Source of the DNA: Pedobacter sp. KBS0701
GTDB taxonomy: Bacteria; Bacteroidota; Bacteroidia; Sphingobacteriales; Sphingobacteriaceae
Length of the DNA: 64,000 nt
Direction: 5' to 3'
Assembly (NCBI RefSeq): GCF_005938645.2
Contig: NZ_CP042171.1
Span: forward strand, 3,782,001-3,846,000
Within the stretch, counting starts at the first letter, position 1; every line of letters begins with the position of its first letter. Positions 44,183 to 53,638 of this stretch are shown here, in pieces. The notes beneath the pieces are model-generated. The model had not been told where the DNA came from. It did not search any database and saw nothing but the letters and a program-made list of their open reading frames with translations. The position numbers and the translations under genes are program-made.

Positions 44183-46084
44183 CTAATAAGCCCTTTGGTT
44201 ATTTCCTTCTTTCCAGTTAACAAAAGCTTTATTAACCACTTTATTACCGCCTGGTGTAGGGTAATTTCCTGAGAAATACCAGTCACCTTTGTTTTTCGGA
44301 CAAGCTTCATGCAGGTTCTCTAAACTTTGGTAAATGACTTCAACCTCAGCAACAGTACCTTTTGGGGTAATGATCTGTGCAATTTTAGCTGAAATTTCTT
44401 CAGGCGTGAAGGGTTTATAAATTTCCTTAACGTGGTTTACAATTTCCTCTTTAGGTAAAAGTAACGAAGCCTTACATTTCGTGTAAACATCTTCTATCAC
44501 CTGCCACATACCACGCTCCGTTAACAGTTGAATAGCCGCATCGAAAGCTACAAACTGTCCCATCCTGCTCATATCGATACCATAACAATCAGGGTAACGG
44601 ATCTGAGGTGCTGAAGAAACAATAATGATTTTCTTAGGGTGCAAACGGTCCACAATTTTAATGATACTCTGCTTTAAGGTAGTACCACGTACAATCGAGT
44701 CATCAAGTGCGACTAAAGTATCCTGGTGGTTATTGATAATACCATAAGTAGTATCGTAAACGTGCGCCACCATTTCACTACGGTCAGCATCCTGGGTAAT
44801 GAACGTTCTTAGCTTTACATCCTTAACGGCCAGCTTTTCTACGCGAGGTGCTAAAGACAGTAAGTCTTCAAGCTGCTGATCTGTTAGTGTTTCTTTCTTA
44901 TGTAAAAGTATATCTTTCTGGTGCCTGCGCACATATTGCTGAACGCCATCAACCATTCCAAAAAAGGCAACTTCAGCCGTATTCGGAATAAATGAAAATA
45001 CTGTATTTTTTAAATCGTAATTAACTGCCTGAAGAATTTTATCACTCAATAAACGGCCCAACTGTTTACGCTCACGGTAAATTTCTACATCACTTCCTTT
45101 TGAGAAATAGATACGCTCGAATGAGCAAGATAACCTTTCGGTAGGCTCACGGAATTGCTCCATGCTCACCTCGCCATTTTTCTTAATTATTAAAGCATGA
45201 CCAGGATCGATCTCTTTAACATCTTTAAACTGAATATTAAATGCAGTTTGTAAAGCTGGCCTTTCAGATGCCGCTACAACAATCTCATCATCATAATAGT
45301 AATACGCCGGACGGATACCTGCCGGATCGCGCATAATGAACGAATCGCCATTACCTACCATACCACAGATCGAATAACCTCCATCCCATGTTTTGGCCGA
45401 ACGGCGAAGGATATTGGCAATATCTAAGTTATCAGATATTTTGTGTGTAATCGCAACGTTATCGTGCCCTTCTTTTTTATACTGATCGAAAAGTTCCTGG
45501 TTTTCATCATCTAAAAAGTGACCGATTTTTTCCAATACCGTAACAGTATCTGCTTTTTCTTTTGGGTGCTGACCTAACTCGTACAATTGCTCCAATAACT
45601 CATCTACATTCGTCATGTTGAAGTTACCCGCAATTACGAGGTTACGCGTCATCCAGTTGTTTTGCCTTAAAAAAGGGTGACAATTTTCGATGCTGTTTTT
45701 ACCATGTGTACCATAACGCAAATGGCCCATTAACACCTCGCCGATAAAGCTTACGTTGTTTTTGAGCCATTCTGTATCCTGCATTAATTCAGGGGTATTT
45801 TCCTGTATATCAACAAATTTGTTCTGTACATATTCGAAGATATCAGCTACCGCATTTGATGCCATGCTCCGGTATCGGCTAATGTACCTACTGCCCGGTT
45901 TCATATCCAGCTTAATGGTGGCAATACCTGCGCCATCCTGGCCCCGGTTATGCTGTTTCTCCATTAAAAGGTATAATTTGTTAAGGCCGTAAAGTGCTGT
46001 ACCGTACTTTTGCTGGTAGTAAGAAAGTGGTTTTAACAGGCGAATAAAAGCGATTCCGCATTCGTGTTTTATCTGATCACTCAT
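44183..46084 (-). CDS. PurF-like class II glutamine amidotransferase/phosphoribosyltransferase
   Basis: 633 residues from the ATG at 46084. The N-terminal glutaminase (Ntn) domain would begin at Cys9 (HECGIAF) after removal of an 8-residue propeptide, with QHNRGQDGAGIA and HLRYGTHG following. The C-terminal half has the PRPP-binding motif LVALDDSIVRGTT. At over 630 residues it is longer than PurF (about 470-510) and matches the longer Bacteroidota paralogue usually annotated as amidophosphoribosyltransferase. Whether it is the main purine enzyme or a paralogue cannot be told from the window. Confidence 0.88.
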   Translation of the reverse strand: MSDQIKHECGIAFIRLLKPLSYYQQKYGTALYGLNKLYLLMEKQHNRGQDGAGIATIKLDMKPGSRYISRYRSMASNAVADIFEYVQNKFVDIQENTPELMQDTEWLKNNVSFIGEVLMGHLRYGTHGKNSIENCHPFLRQNNWMTRNLVIAGNFNMTNVDELLEQLYELGQHPKEKADTVTVLEKIGHFLDDENQELFDQYKKEGHDNVAITHKISDNLDIANILRRSAKTWDGGYSICGMVGNGDSFIMRDPAGIRPAYYYYDDEIVVAASERPALQTAFNIQFKDVKEIDPGHALIIKKNGEVSMEQFREPTERLSCSFERIYFSKGSDVEIYRERKQLGRLLSDKILQAVNYDLKNTVFSFIPNTAEVAFFGMVDGVQQYVRRHQKDILLHKKETLTDQQLEDLLSLAPRVEKLAVKDVKLRTFITQDADRSEMVAHVYDTTYGIINNHQDTLVALDDSIVRGTTLKQSIIKIVDRLHPKKIIIVSSAPQIRYPDCYGIDMSRMGQFVAFDAAIQLLTERGMWQVIEDVYTKCKASLLLPKEEIVNHVKEIYKPFTPEEISAKIAQIITPKGTVAEVEVIYQSLENLHEACPKNKGDWYFSGNYPTPGGNKVVNKAFVNWKEGNNQRAY

Positions 46085-46102
46085 TGTGTGGGTTTGAAGC
46101 CG

Positions 46103-46110
46103 CAAAGTTA
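46103..46110 (-). promoter_or_regulatory. -7 promoter box of the PurF-like gene
   Basis: TAACTTTG followed by CGG on the minus strand, with TTG 16 bases further upstream (46127-46129). It ends 18 bases before the ATG at 46084. Confidence 0.55.
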
Positions 46111-46306
46111 TCCTTTTAAACCATTACAACCTAAACAAAAGTGTTTTCTTTTGTGATGATGAGTTTTATCTGACAGATGATACAAATAGACTATCACTGC
46201 ATTTCCCGAGTTAAAAACCTGTATGATTAATTAGAATAATTCTAAATAACTTGCAAACCAGAGTTAAAATTAACACTTTTGCAGCATTATTATGATTTAG
46301 TCTAAA

Positions 46307-49081
46307 TTGAAACAAATTTACATATCCTTATTATTCTTATCGATCTGTGGCAGTGCGCTGGCGCAAATCAAGAGCGTTGTTACCGGAAAAGTGGTTGACG
46401 TAAACAACCGGCCTATCCCCTCTGCAAATATCAAAATTATCGAAACTAATCAATATGGAACCACTACTGAAGATGGGACTTTTAAATTCAACCTAAGCAA
46501 TTTAACCAATACGACTTTAACTTTTGAATTTTCTTTTATTAGTTATCAGCGTTTAACAAAAGACATTAAAATTTTTGCTGGTGATGTTAATGTGGGCAAT
46601 ATTGTTTTAAAAGAACTGAATTTAAGTCTGGAAACCATCGATATTAATGCAAAACGCAATTATGAAGGGCAGTCAAACTCTTCTTTAATTATGTCAAGAG
46701 ATGTTATTGAGCAAACCCCAGCTTTGAGTATAAGCGATTTACTGAACCAGATACCGAACAGAAAAATTGTAGCCCCCTCTCTACAGCGCGTGCAAACCAT
46801 AAACCTGCGATCTTCATTCGAACCCACCACCGATCAAAGAGGCCAATTTGAACTTAGCAATGCTTTCGGTGTAGCCATTATTGTTGATGGTAATGCCATT
46901 AGCAACAATATGAATATGCAGAGTTACAATCCAGGTATGCTTGGGGCCGGCAATTCATTATTATCATCAGAAGGTTACGGGTTAAATGGTTCTAGAGGAA
47001 CAGCTTACTCAGGTGATTATGCTTTTGGAGGAACCGATTTAAGGCAGGTCCCTGTAGATAATATTGAAAGTATTGAGGTGATTTCGGGAGTTGCACCCGC
47101 CAAATATGGAGATTTAAGTGACGGAGCAGTTATTGTGGAAAGGCAGGCAGGAAAAGCACCAGGATATCTTCGCATGCAACTCCGAAATGATGCCACATCT
47201 TACGGCTATTCTCAAGGTTTTAAAATCTCCCCTAAGGCTGGTGCTATAAATGTTGGACTAAACTATGTAAATTCTTATGCTGACAACCGTGATAGGCTAA
47301 AAGCTTATAAGCGGATTAACAGCAATTTAATGTATTCTAATACTTTTGGCCGGGAAGCCAGATTAAAGAACACCCTAAGCCTTGATTACGGAAAAAATCT
47401 GGATGGGGTAAAAAGCGACCCAGATGATATTAAAAAAGCACTGATGAGGTTCGACAGCTGGAATTTCAGTGTAAGCAACAGAAGTTCATACCGTGTGAAC
47501 CATAATTTTCTGAAAAACATTTCGATTAATTTACGCTATTCAGAAGGCCATCAGGTAACCTATAAAGAAGAATTTAAAAACGAGCCTTATGTAATTATCT
47601 CCGATGCGACTTCAACGGGCATATTCGAGGGTGCTTATGTAAGGGGAATTTATACAGCCCAAACCCTGATTGATGGCAGGCCTGTTAATGCTTCAGCAAA
47701 ACTTGATTTGAATGCAGATTTTAGAACAAGAAGTGTTACCCATTTTTTAAATTTTGGTGCGAGTTACGATTATGGCGCTAATAATGGTTTAGGACAGGTA
47801 CTCGACCCAAATAGACCAAGATTTGGGACGGCCATTACTACAACCTCGTTAAGCCCATCTCGTTCTGAAAGGTACTACGATTTTAACCTGGCGGTTCCAC
47901 AAAACAATATTGGTTTATACGCCGAAGACATGTTTAAACTCCCGCTATTTAAAAAAGAATTGAATGTAAGGGCGGGCTTAAGGTACGATCTTCAAAATGC
48001 CTTACCATCATTTTCGCCAAGGCTTAACTTAAATTACGCTCTCAGTAAGTCGGTAAAGATTGGTTTGGCATACGGGCTTTCGTTTAAATCGCCGGCGCTT
48101 GCGCAACGCTTTCCGGGGCCAACTTATTACGAAATTCCTTTAGTCAATTCATACAACAATAGCAGTGCCTTAGAAAGCACTTACTTAGTATACGTAAACC
48201 GTTACGATCATCATTCAGAAAATCTGAAATCAGCATATAGCCAAACCATTGAATTAAGCTCACAGGTTAAAATTAAAGATTTCAATCTTTCACTCAGTTT
48301 GTTTAGCAAACTTTCGAGAAATGGAATTGGTACTATTGCTACACCTGTTATTGTAACATTACCCACATACAACGTGGTTCCGCAACCCGGTCAGAAACCA
48401 CTAATTACCACAAACGGAACCAAGAATTATTATTTTGTGTACCATAGGTTTGATAACGACCTAAGCTCTGACAACCAGGGTCTAGAACTGATCTTAAATA
48501 CACCTCAAATTAAAGCCATTTCCACATCCTTTAACATCAGTGGTGGTATTTTCAGAACGAATTATCAAACCAATAGTCCACGATTGGGTAACACCTCCGA
48601 TCAAACCATCACACGAGATGATTATGCAAAAGTTGGCTTTTATGAACCACTTAAAAGAATTTCTTACTTAAGTAACGGCCGTATCAGTTCTGCTACACAC
48701 ATTCCGAAGATTAGCCTTGTGATTAGCTTTATTGCAGATTTTTCAATTGCCCAAAAATCAATTGAATCGCCTAATTCGGGTATTCCATTTGCCTACATCA
48801 CCAATAATGGCAAGTATGTTACCATCACCAACTTTGATGCTTCAAACCCAGATTACGGGCAATTATTTAAACCGTTATCAGAAGTTAATAAAGACAATAT
48901 GCCTAAAATTGTTCCGAACTTCCACTTATCTCTTTCAAAAGAAATCAAGAAAAGGCTGAGGTTCTCTTTTAATGTATTTAATGTTTTCAATTATCAGCCT
49001 TATTACATCAGCTCATCCGGCACATATACTTATCCCAATTCTGCTCCATCATTTGGCGCAGAAATATCCTTAAAACTCTAA
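46307..49081 (+). CDS. TonB-dependent receptor (first gene of the peroxidase operon)
   Basis: 924 residues. The start is the TTG at 46307: the in-frame codon nine bases upstream is a stop and the ATG nearby is out of frame. A signal peptide (ending SALAQ near residue 20) is followed by a carboxypeptidase-regulatory-like domain (about 24-105), a plug (about 120-270, with IIVDGNAISNN and a VPVDNIESIEVISGVAPAKYGDL motif) and a barrel ending GAEISLKL. The plug resembles siderophore/metal receptors more than SusC. It leads a unit with a DUF4876 lipoprotein, a second barrel and a di-haem peroxidase, which suggests metal or metallophore uptake. Confidence 0.9.
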   Translation: MKQIYISLLFLSICGSALAQIKSVVTGKVVDVNNRPIPSANIKIIETNQYGTTTEDGTFKFNLSNLTNTTLTFEFSFISYQRLTKDIKIFAGDVNVGNIVLKELNLSLETIDINAKRNYEGQSNSSLIMSRDVIEQTPALSISDLLNQIPNRKIVAPSLQRVQTINLRSSFEPTTDQRGQFELSNAFGVAIIVDGNAISNNMNMQSYNPGMLGAGNSLLSSEGYGLNGSRGTAYSGDYAFGGTDLRQVPVDNIESIEVISGVAPAKYGDLSDGAVIVERQAGKAPGYLRMQLRNDATSYGYSQGFKISPKAGAINVGLNYVNSYADNRDRLKAYKRINSNLMYSNTFGREARLKNTLSLDYGKNLDGVKSDPDDIKKALMRFDSWNFSVSNRSSYRVNHNFLKNISINLRYSEGHQVTYKEEFKNEPYVIISDATSTGIFEGAYVRGIYTAQTLIDGRPVNASAKLDLNADFRTRSVTHFLNFGASYDYGANNGLGQVLDPNRPRFGTAITTTSLSPSRSERYYDFNLAVPQNNIGLYAEDMFKLPLFKKELNVRAGLRYDLQNALPSFSPRLNLNYALSKSVKIGLAYGLSFKSPALAQRFPGPTYYEIPLVNSYNNSSALESTYLVYVNRYDHHSENLKSAYSQTIELSSQVKIKDFNLSLSLFSKLSRNGIGTIATPVIVTLPTYNVVPQPGQKPLITTNGTKNYYFVYHRFDNDLSSDNQGLELILNTPQIKAISTSFNISGGIFRTNYQTNSPRLGNTSDQTITRDDYAKVGFYEPLKRISYLSNGRISSATHIPKISLVISFIADFSIAQKSIESPNSGIPFAYITNNGKYVTITNFDASNPDYGQLFKPLSEVNKDNMPKIVPNFHLSLSKEIKKRLRFSFNVFNVFNYQPYYISSSGTYTYPNSAPSFGAEISLKL

Positions 49082-49092
49082 TTTTCAAAGTC

Positions 49093-50418
49093 ATGAAAAA
49101 GTACCTTTACCTGTTTCTAGTTATCTTTCCCTTCGCGGCATGTAAAAAAAACAACTCAACCGAGATTGAGCCTGTTGATTTAAATATCAAAATTAATTAC
49201 AAACTGGCAACCAGTGGCTATACGCTACCGCTTAATATTGCTAAACTTAAAATTACCAATATTGAGACCAGAACTGTGCAGGAATTTACTGTAAATGATA
49301 AAGGTGTTATTCTGATTTCTAAGTTATCACCTGGATTTTACGACATCGACGCTTCCTCCAACTTTAGCGCAGCTGAGTATTCCACTATCACAGGAACAGT
49401 TACGGAAAAAGCAGTTACATTTAATGCTTCCTTAAAAAATAAGCAGATTACTGTAGGCTTCTCTGAAACCATCAACTTAAACCTGATTGCGGGCAGTCTT
49501 GGCGACTGGGTGATCAAACAGATCTATTTTGCAGGATCAGATCGTGTAAATGGAGCGCTTTACAGGGATCAATTTATTGAGTTTTACAACAATAGTGATA
49601 AAACACTTTATGCCGACAGTTTATACTTTGCAGAAACGACCGGATTAATCACTAAAAGCACATCCGGATCATATAATTTGTTGCCAAGCGGGCAATTAGA
49701 CTGGAATAAATCACAAAATATGCCTACTGATATTGACGCTAATAATGATTATGTATATGCACGTGCATTATTCATGATCCCTGGAACCGGAAAACAGCAC
49801 CCTGTTGAGCCAGGTAAGAGTATTGTGGTTGCCCAAACCGCAGTTAACCACAAAAGTCCGTTTACTGGAGTAGATGGAAAAGCAATTACGGTATTAAATC
49901 CTAGTTTAACCGTTGATTTAAGTAAAGCTGATTTCGAAGCTTATTATGCACCATTTTTGAGCAAACCCTTAGCTTCTGACATCGACAATGCCAGTGTGCC
50001 AAATCTTGAAGTACTGTCATACTTCGGTACTGATATGATATTTGATAATCCCGGGAGGTATGGGTATGTATTAGTGAAAGTTGATGGTACGCAAAAGCCG
50101 AAAAACTGGCCGCAATATAACTATCCTACCAAAGCCACGCCATCATCATCAGCGGGAAAATACTATCAAATACCAGCAAAATGGATCATTGATGCTGTAG
50201 AAGTGCAACCTAATGAAGCAACTGACCGTATCCCGAAAAAATTTGGAGCAACCCTTGATGCTGGTTTTACCTTTGTACCACTTGGTTCATATACTTCACA
50301 ATCTGTAGTCAGGAAAACAGAAAAAACGATAAATGGTAGGATTATCCTGAAAGACACCAATAACAGTACTGAAGATTTCGATTACTTCAACGTTGCCAAT
50401 CCGAGAGGATTTAAATAA
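49093..50418 (+). CDS. DUF4876 lipoprotein
   Basis: 441 residues with lipobox FAAC (Cys17). An immunoglobulin-like, carboxypeptidase-regulatory-type strand pattern covers about 25-125 (LPLNIAKLKITN; LSPGFYDIDAS), then a region that resembles a lamin-tail/LTD fold (IYFAGS, RDQFIEFYNNSDKTLYADSLYFAET). This matches DUF4876 proteins, which accompany TonB receptors in Bacteroidota. It starts 11 bases after the receptor stop, so the two are coupled, and probably sits on the outer membrane as a surface partner of the receptor. Its biochemical function is not established. Confidence 0.8.
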   Translation: MKKYLYLFLVIFPFAACKKNNSTEIEPVDLNIKINYKLATSGYTLPLNIAKLKITNIETRTVQEFTVNDKGVILISKLSPGFYDIDASSNFSAAEYSTITGTVTEKAVTFNASLKNKQITVGFSETINLNLIAGSLGDWVIKQIYFAGSDRVNGALYRDQFIEFYNNSDKTLYADSLYFAETTGLITKSTSGSYNLLPSGQLDWNKSQNMPTDIDANNDYVYARALFMIPGTGKQHPVEPGKSIVVAQTAVNHKSPFTGVDGKAITVLNPSLTVDLSKADFEAYYAPFLSKPLASDIDNASVPNLEVLSYFGTDMIFDNPGRYGYVLVKVDGTQKPKNWPQYNYPTKATPSSSAGKYYQIPAKWIIDAVEVQPNEATDRIPKKFGATLDAGFTFVPLGSYTSQSVVRKTEKTINGRIILKDTNNSTEDFDYFNVANPRGFK

Positions 50419-50428
50419 AAAGTTAATT

Positions 50429-50457
50429 GCTGGTCGGATTCATCCGACCGGCTTTTT
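50429..50457 (+). terminator. Strong terminator-like hairpin inside the receptor operon
   Basis: An 11-base stem (GCTGGTCGGAT at 50429-50439, ATCCGACCGGC at 50442-50452, one G-U pair) with a minimal loop, followed at once by five T. It lies between the DUF4876 stop and the next ATG, only 10 bases before that ATG, and so can act as a partial terminator. Confidence 0.8.
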
Positions 50458-50466
50458 AAACCTTCT

Positions 50467-52032
50467 ATGAATAGAAAAATTCTAAAATATTTGTTTTTGC
50501 TAGTGCTCCCATCATCTGCCCTGGCTCAAAAAACAGTTACTGACAAAGAGTTTCAGCAGGCATTGGCTACCAATCAGTTTTATGCAGATTCGGCTAGCCA
50601 GGAACTGCTCAAATTTGCTAAATTGAGCAGTTATTACCTCAGTACGATGATGCCCGAAAGGTTTAGCAAAATCAGCCTTACCTACAATTTTGATAAAGGC
50701 ACCTATATTCCTTCACAAGGAGCCACAAAAATTAATGCGGGTAAATTATCAACAGAAGGTACGGTTAAACTCGGCAGTATTAAATTATTTGGGAGTTTCT
50801 CTTATGCTAAAACCTTTGAGGATAGTACACGTTTTTCACATCAAACCAGAAACAATACTTCTTCTCCATATTATTTTGGTTCTCCAGCTTATGTTCATTA
50901 TGAAAGAAGTGTTTACAGTTTTCAGGCTATGGCCAATAAGAATTTCCTTAATGAAAAATTAAGTCTGAGTATTGGAACTGATTATAAAGTAGGAGATCAT
51001 TTCTCAACAAATGATCCGAGGGGATCAATAGGCGAATACCAGTTCAATTTGAATGCAGCTTTAGGCTACAAATTATCGCCATTTGTTAGATTGGGATTCG
51101 GTTATCGAAAAGGTTATGGTCAGGAAAAAATAACCATTGGATACAAAAATCCCCGGTACTATGAAAGCTCAAGCTTTCCAATGTATTATAACCATCTGGT
51201 AAATGGCTATGGAGAAACGAAACCAATACTAAACGACAGAAGATATAATGACGATCAACAACGCAATGGTTTGGATATATATTTTGACATAAATGCCGGC
51301 AACTTTGGCAGTTTTTATTTGTTTGGAAATTATATTGAAGAAAATCAGCGTTATTTTTTTGCTAATGGTTCTGGTTTTACTGATTATTCAAAATATAAAC
51401 TCAAAAGAACTGACGTTAACCTGCTTTGGAATAAAAAACTTTCACATGGTACCATTGGCACGCAGGCACAATATCAATCAGTTGATGGTGCTGATTATAA
51501 CATTGATTTTGGTGCCAACAACTACAAGTATTTATCCAGTAGCTTAGGGGCAAAAGTATTTCTAACTACCCAATCTGCTAAAAGTATATATAACCATTTT
51601 ATAAAAGCCAATTATTTTGACGAAGAGAGGATTGATGGCATTAGGGCAAATGATGTTTATTTTAACCACTTAATGCTGATGGTAGGTTCAAGTAAAAGGT
51701 GGATCAAAGAAAACAACGGTTATATCGGCATTGGTTTTTCTGCACATCATCAGTTTTCACTGAGCGATCATTTTACAGTGGCGCCTGCCAATGAAGCTTA
51801 TTTTACGAGATATGTGATCTATCACGACTATCTGTTTAATACTTCTTCTGCTGCAGGAGGCGGAGTAACAGCAGAATACGGATTTCCACTATTTAAAATG
51901 ATGCTGTCGAGCATTAAAATAAATGCCTTTTATACACAAAAGCTTAACCAAAAAAGCTTAAATAGAACAATTGTCACAACCCCCGGTAAAGACCGTTTTT
52001 CTTCTAATATTAGCCTAAACCTGTATTTTTAA
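50467..52032 (+). CDS. Outer membrane beta-barrel protein (DUF6850-like)
   Basis: 521 residues with a signal peptide (about 1-20, ending ALAQ). A helical segment (about 30-65, QELLKFAKLSSYYL) precedes a long series of barrel-type strands; the C-terminus ends in an aromatic strand (SLNLYF). It lacks a plug, so it is not a TonB receptor. The pattern and position fit the DUF6850 family, which follows DUF4876 in Bacteroidota. It starts 10 bases after a terminator-like hairpin and ends 3 bases before the peroxidase gene. Confidence 0.72.
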   Translation: MNRKILKYLFLLVLPSSALAQKTVTDKEFQQALATNQFYADSASQELLKFAKLSSYYLSTMMPERFSKISLTYNFDKGTYIPSQGATKINAGKLSTEGTVKLGSIKLFGSFSYAKTFEDSTRFSHQTRNNTSSPYYFGSPAYVHYERSVYSFQAMANKNFLNEKLSLSIGTDYKVGDHFSTNDPRGSIGEYQFNLNAALGYKLSPFVRLGFGYRKGYGQEKITIGYKNPRYYESSSFPMYYNHLVNGYGETKPILNDRRYNDDQQRNGLDIYFDINAGNFGSFYLFGNYIEENQRYFFANGSGFTDYSKYKLKRTDVNLLWNKKLSHGTIGTQAQYQSVDGADYNIDFGANNYKYLSSSLGAKVFLTTQSAKSIYNHFIKANYFDEERIDGIRANDVYFNHLMLMVGSSKRWIKENNGYIGIGFSAHHQFSLSDHFTVAPANEAYFTRYVIYHDYLFNTSSAAGGGVTAEYGFPLFKMMLSSIKINAFYTQKLNQKSLNRTIVTTPGKDRFSSNISLNLYF

Positions 52033-52035
52033 CCC

Positions 52036-53175
52036 ATGAATAAAATTTTTGCCCTTCTTGCTTTAGCCCTTACCGGACTCATCTTATTTTCTTTTCAATC
52101 AGCCGACTTTAATGACGACGATGAACTGAGCATAGATAGCCTGCGCAAAGTTTATTCAAAACCTACCGATCAATGGCCAAAACCTACGGTTGATAAAGAT
52201 GCCGTTTTTCAGGAATTGGGCGAACTTCCACCCTCTCCTGTTGATTTAAAAAACGACTCGGTAAAAAATGTAGTGGAGCTGGGTAAAATTTTGTTTTTTG
52301 ATCCGCGTTTGTCGGGTTCGAACCAGATTTCGTGTTCGAGCTGCCATGCACCAGATTTACACTGGACAGATGGCCGTCAGGTTTCAATCGGTCATGATCA
52401 TTTGACCAATATCAGAAATGCACCTTCACTGGAGAATGTCTGGTTTTACAAACGCCTGTTTTGGGATGGCAGGGCAAACAGTTTAGAAGAGCAGGCCGGC
52501 AGTCCTGTAGCGGCACATAATGAGATGCACCAGGACATGAAAGTTTTACCCAAAAAGCTTAGTAAAATTAAAGGTTATCAACCTTTTTTCACGGCTGCAT
52601 TTGGTTCAAAAGAAATTACCAATAAAAGAATTTTCGAAAGTCTGGCTACTTTTCAGCGCAGCATTGTAAGCAGAAGAACCCCTTTCGACCGTTTCCTGGC
52701 GAAAGATAAAAAAGCCTTAACAGATCAACAATTAATGGGCTTACACTTATTCCGCACAAAAGCCCGCTGTATCAATTGTCATAACGGACCATTTTTTACT
52801 GATAACGAATTTCATAATGATGGTCTAACCTATTATGGCCGTAAATATGAAGACCTAGGGTTATACAATGTAACCAAGAAACCAGAAGACGTGGGCAAGT
52901 TCAAAACTCCCGGACTGAGAAACGTGATGAAAACGGCTCCCTGGTTTCATAATGGTTTATTCCCTGATATGGATGGCGTGATGAACATGTACAATGTGGG
53001 CATGCCGGTACAGCGTGTGAAACCGGAACAGGTAAATGATCCTTTACTACCTAAAAACGATAAGTTATTAAAGGGATTAAAATTGAGTATAGCAGAAAAA
53101 GATGCAGTTGTTGCCTTTTTAGAAGCATTATCTTCGCCTACAGTGCTGACCAGGGTAGCGCAATTGCCACAGTAA
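52036..53175 (+). CDS. Di-haem cytochrome c peroxidase (MauG-like)
   Basis: 379 residues, exported by an N-terminal hydrophobic segment (about 5-22). Two c-type haem sites are visible: CSSCH (100-104) and CINCH (245-249). Conserved blocks GKILFFDPRLSGSNQISC and KTPGLRNV are standard for the bacterial di-haem peroxidase/MauG family, which reduce H2O2 or oxidise a partner protein. It is the last gene of the receptor/DUF4876/barrel unit, suggesting that it acts on the same cargo or metal. In the copper-related MbnH/MbnP system a MauG relative also works beside a metal-binding partner; the parallel is only suggestive. Confidence 0.9.
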   Translation: MNKIFALLALALTGLILFSFQSADFNDDDELSIDSLRKVYSKPTDQWPKPTVDKDAVFQELGELPPSPVDLKNDSVKNVVELGKILFFDPRLSGSNQISCSSCHAPDLHWTDGRQVSIGHDHLTNIRNAPSLENVWFYKRLFWDGRANSLEEQAGSPVAAHNEMHQDMKVLPKKLSKIKGYQPFFTAAFGSKEITNKRIFESLATFQRSIVSRRTPFDRFLAKDKKALTDQQLMGLHLFRTKARCINCHNGPFFTDNEFHNDGLTYYGRKYEDLGLYNVTKKPEDVGKFKTPGLRNVMKTAPWFHNGLFPDMDGVMNMYNVGMPVQRVKPEQVNDPLLPKNDKLLKGLKLSIAEKDAVVAFLEALSSPTVLTRVAQLPQ

Positions 53176-53638
53176 TTAGTTTGGAGTGTTGAATTGGGAG
53201 TTTGGAAGCAATTAAACTAGATTCAGTATAAGACAACAAAAAATTGCTTACCCTTTCTTTACCTTTTGTTTACCCTTTCTCTACACCAAGTTAACCCCAG
53301 GTTAACCCTTTGGTTACCTATTCTTTACCTTTTGGTTACCTAAAAGGTAAAGCCAGGCTCTGCTTTGGGACTTTCTTAGGTAAGCCAGGGCCGATGCTGA
53401 CCGCCAGCAGGTACGAAGAGCCCTTGTTGAAGAATAGTTTAAACACGTTCCTAACTGCTTAAAAAGGAGCATAGATTTGCCACAGAACATCCACAATTTG
53501 TTAACATTTCATCTTAGCGAAAAGTACTAACCAGACATCGGTTACCTGTTAGTAATCTGCAGTTAACTGTTAACCGGTTTTAGCCGGCGATTGGCTGTCA
53601 GCAATCAAACAATCTGGCCATTCAACAATTCATATCCA
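53176..53638. other. Intergenic region with TTACC arrays
   Basis: 463 bases between the convergent peroxidase and murI genes. It holds the array at 53247-53352 and further AGTTAACTGTTAACCGG-like words near 53541-53576; otherwise nothing. A 60-codon minus frame here is not convincing. Confidence 0.6.
53247..53352. repeat. Degenerate tandem array of TTACCTTTTGG units
   Basis: About nine units of 10-13 bases (TTACCCTTTC, TTTACCTTTTG, TTAACCCCAGG, TTAACCCTTTGG, TTACCTTTTGG and so on) in a row, ending with an inverted AAAGGTAAAG. A GGTTAAC-type array of similar style is at 63327-63445. Confidence 0.75.

Noticed and set aside
53247..53352. CRISPR array
   Set aside because: Units are only 10-13 bases, degenerate and without spacers; no cas gene is in the window.
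53314..53496. 60-codon minus-strand ORF downstream of the peroxidase gene
   Set aside because: It starts inside the TTACC array and has no recognisable product or promoter.
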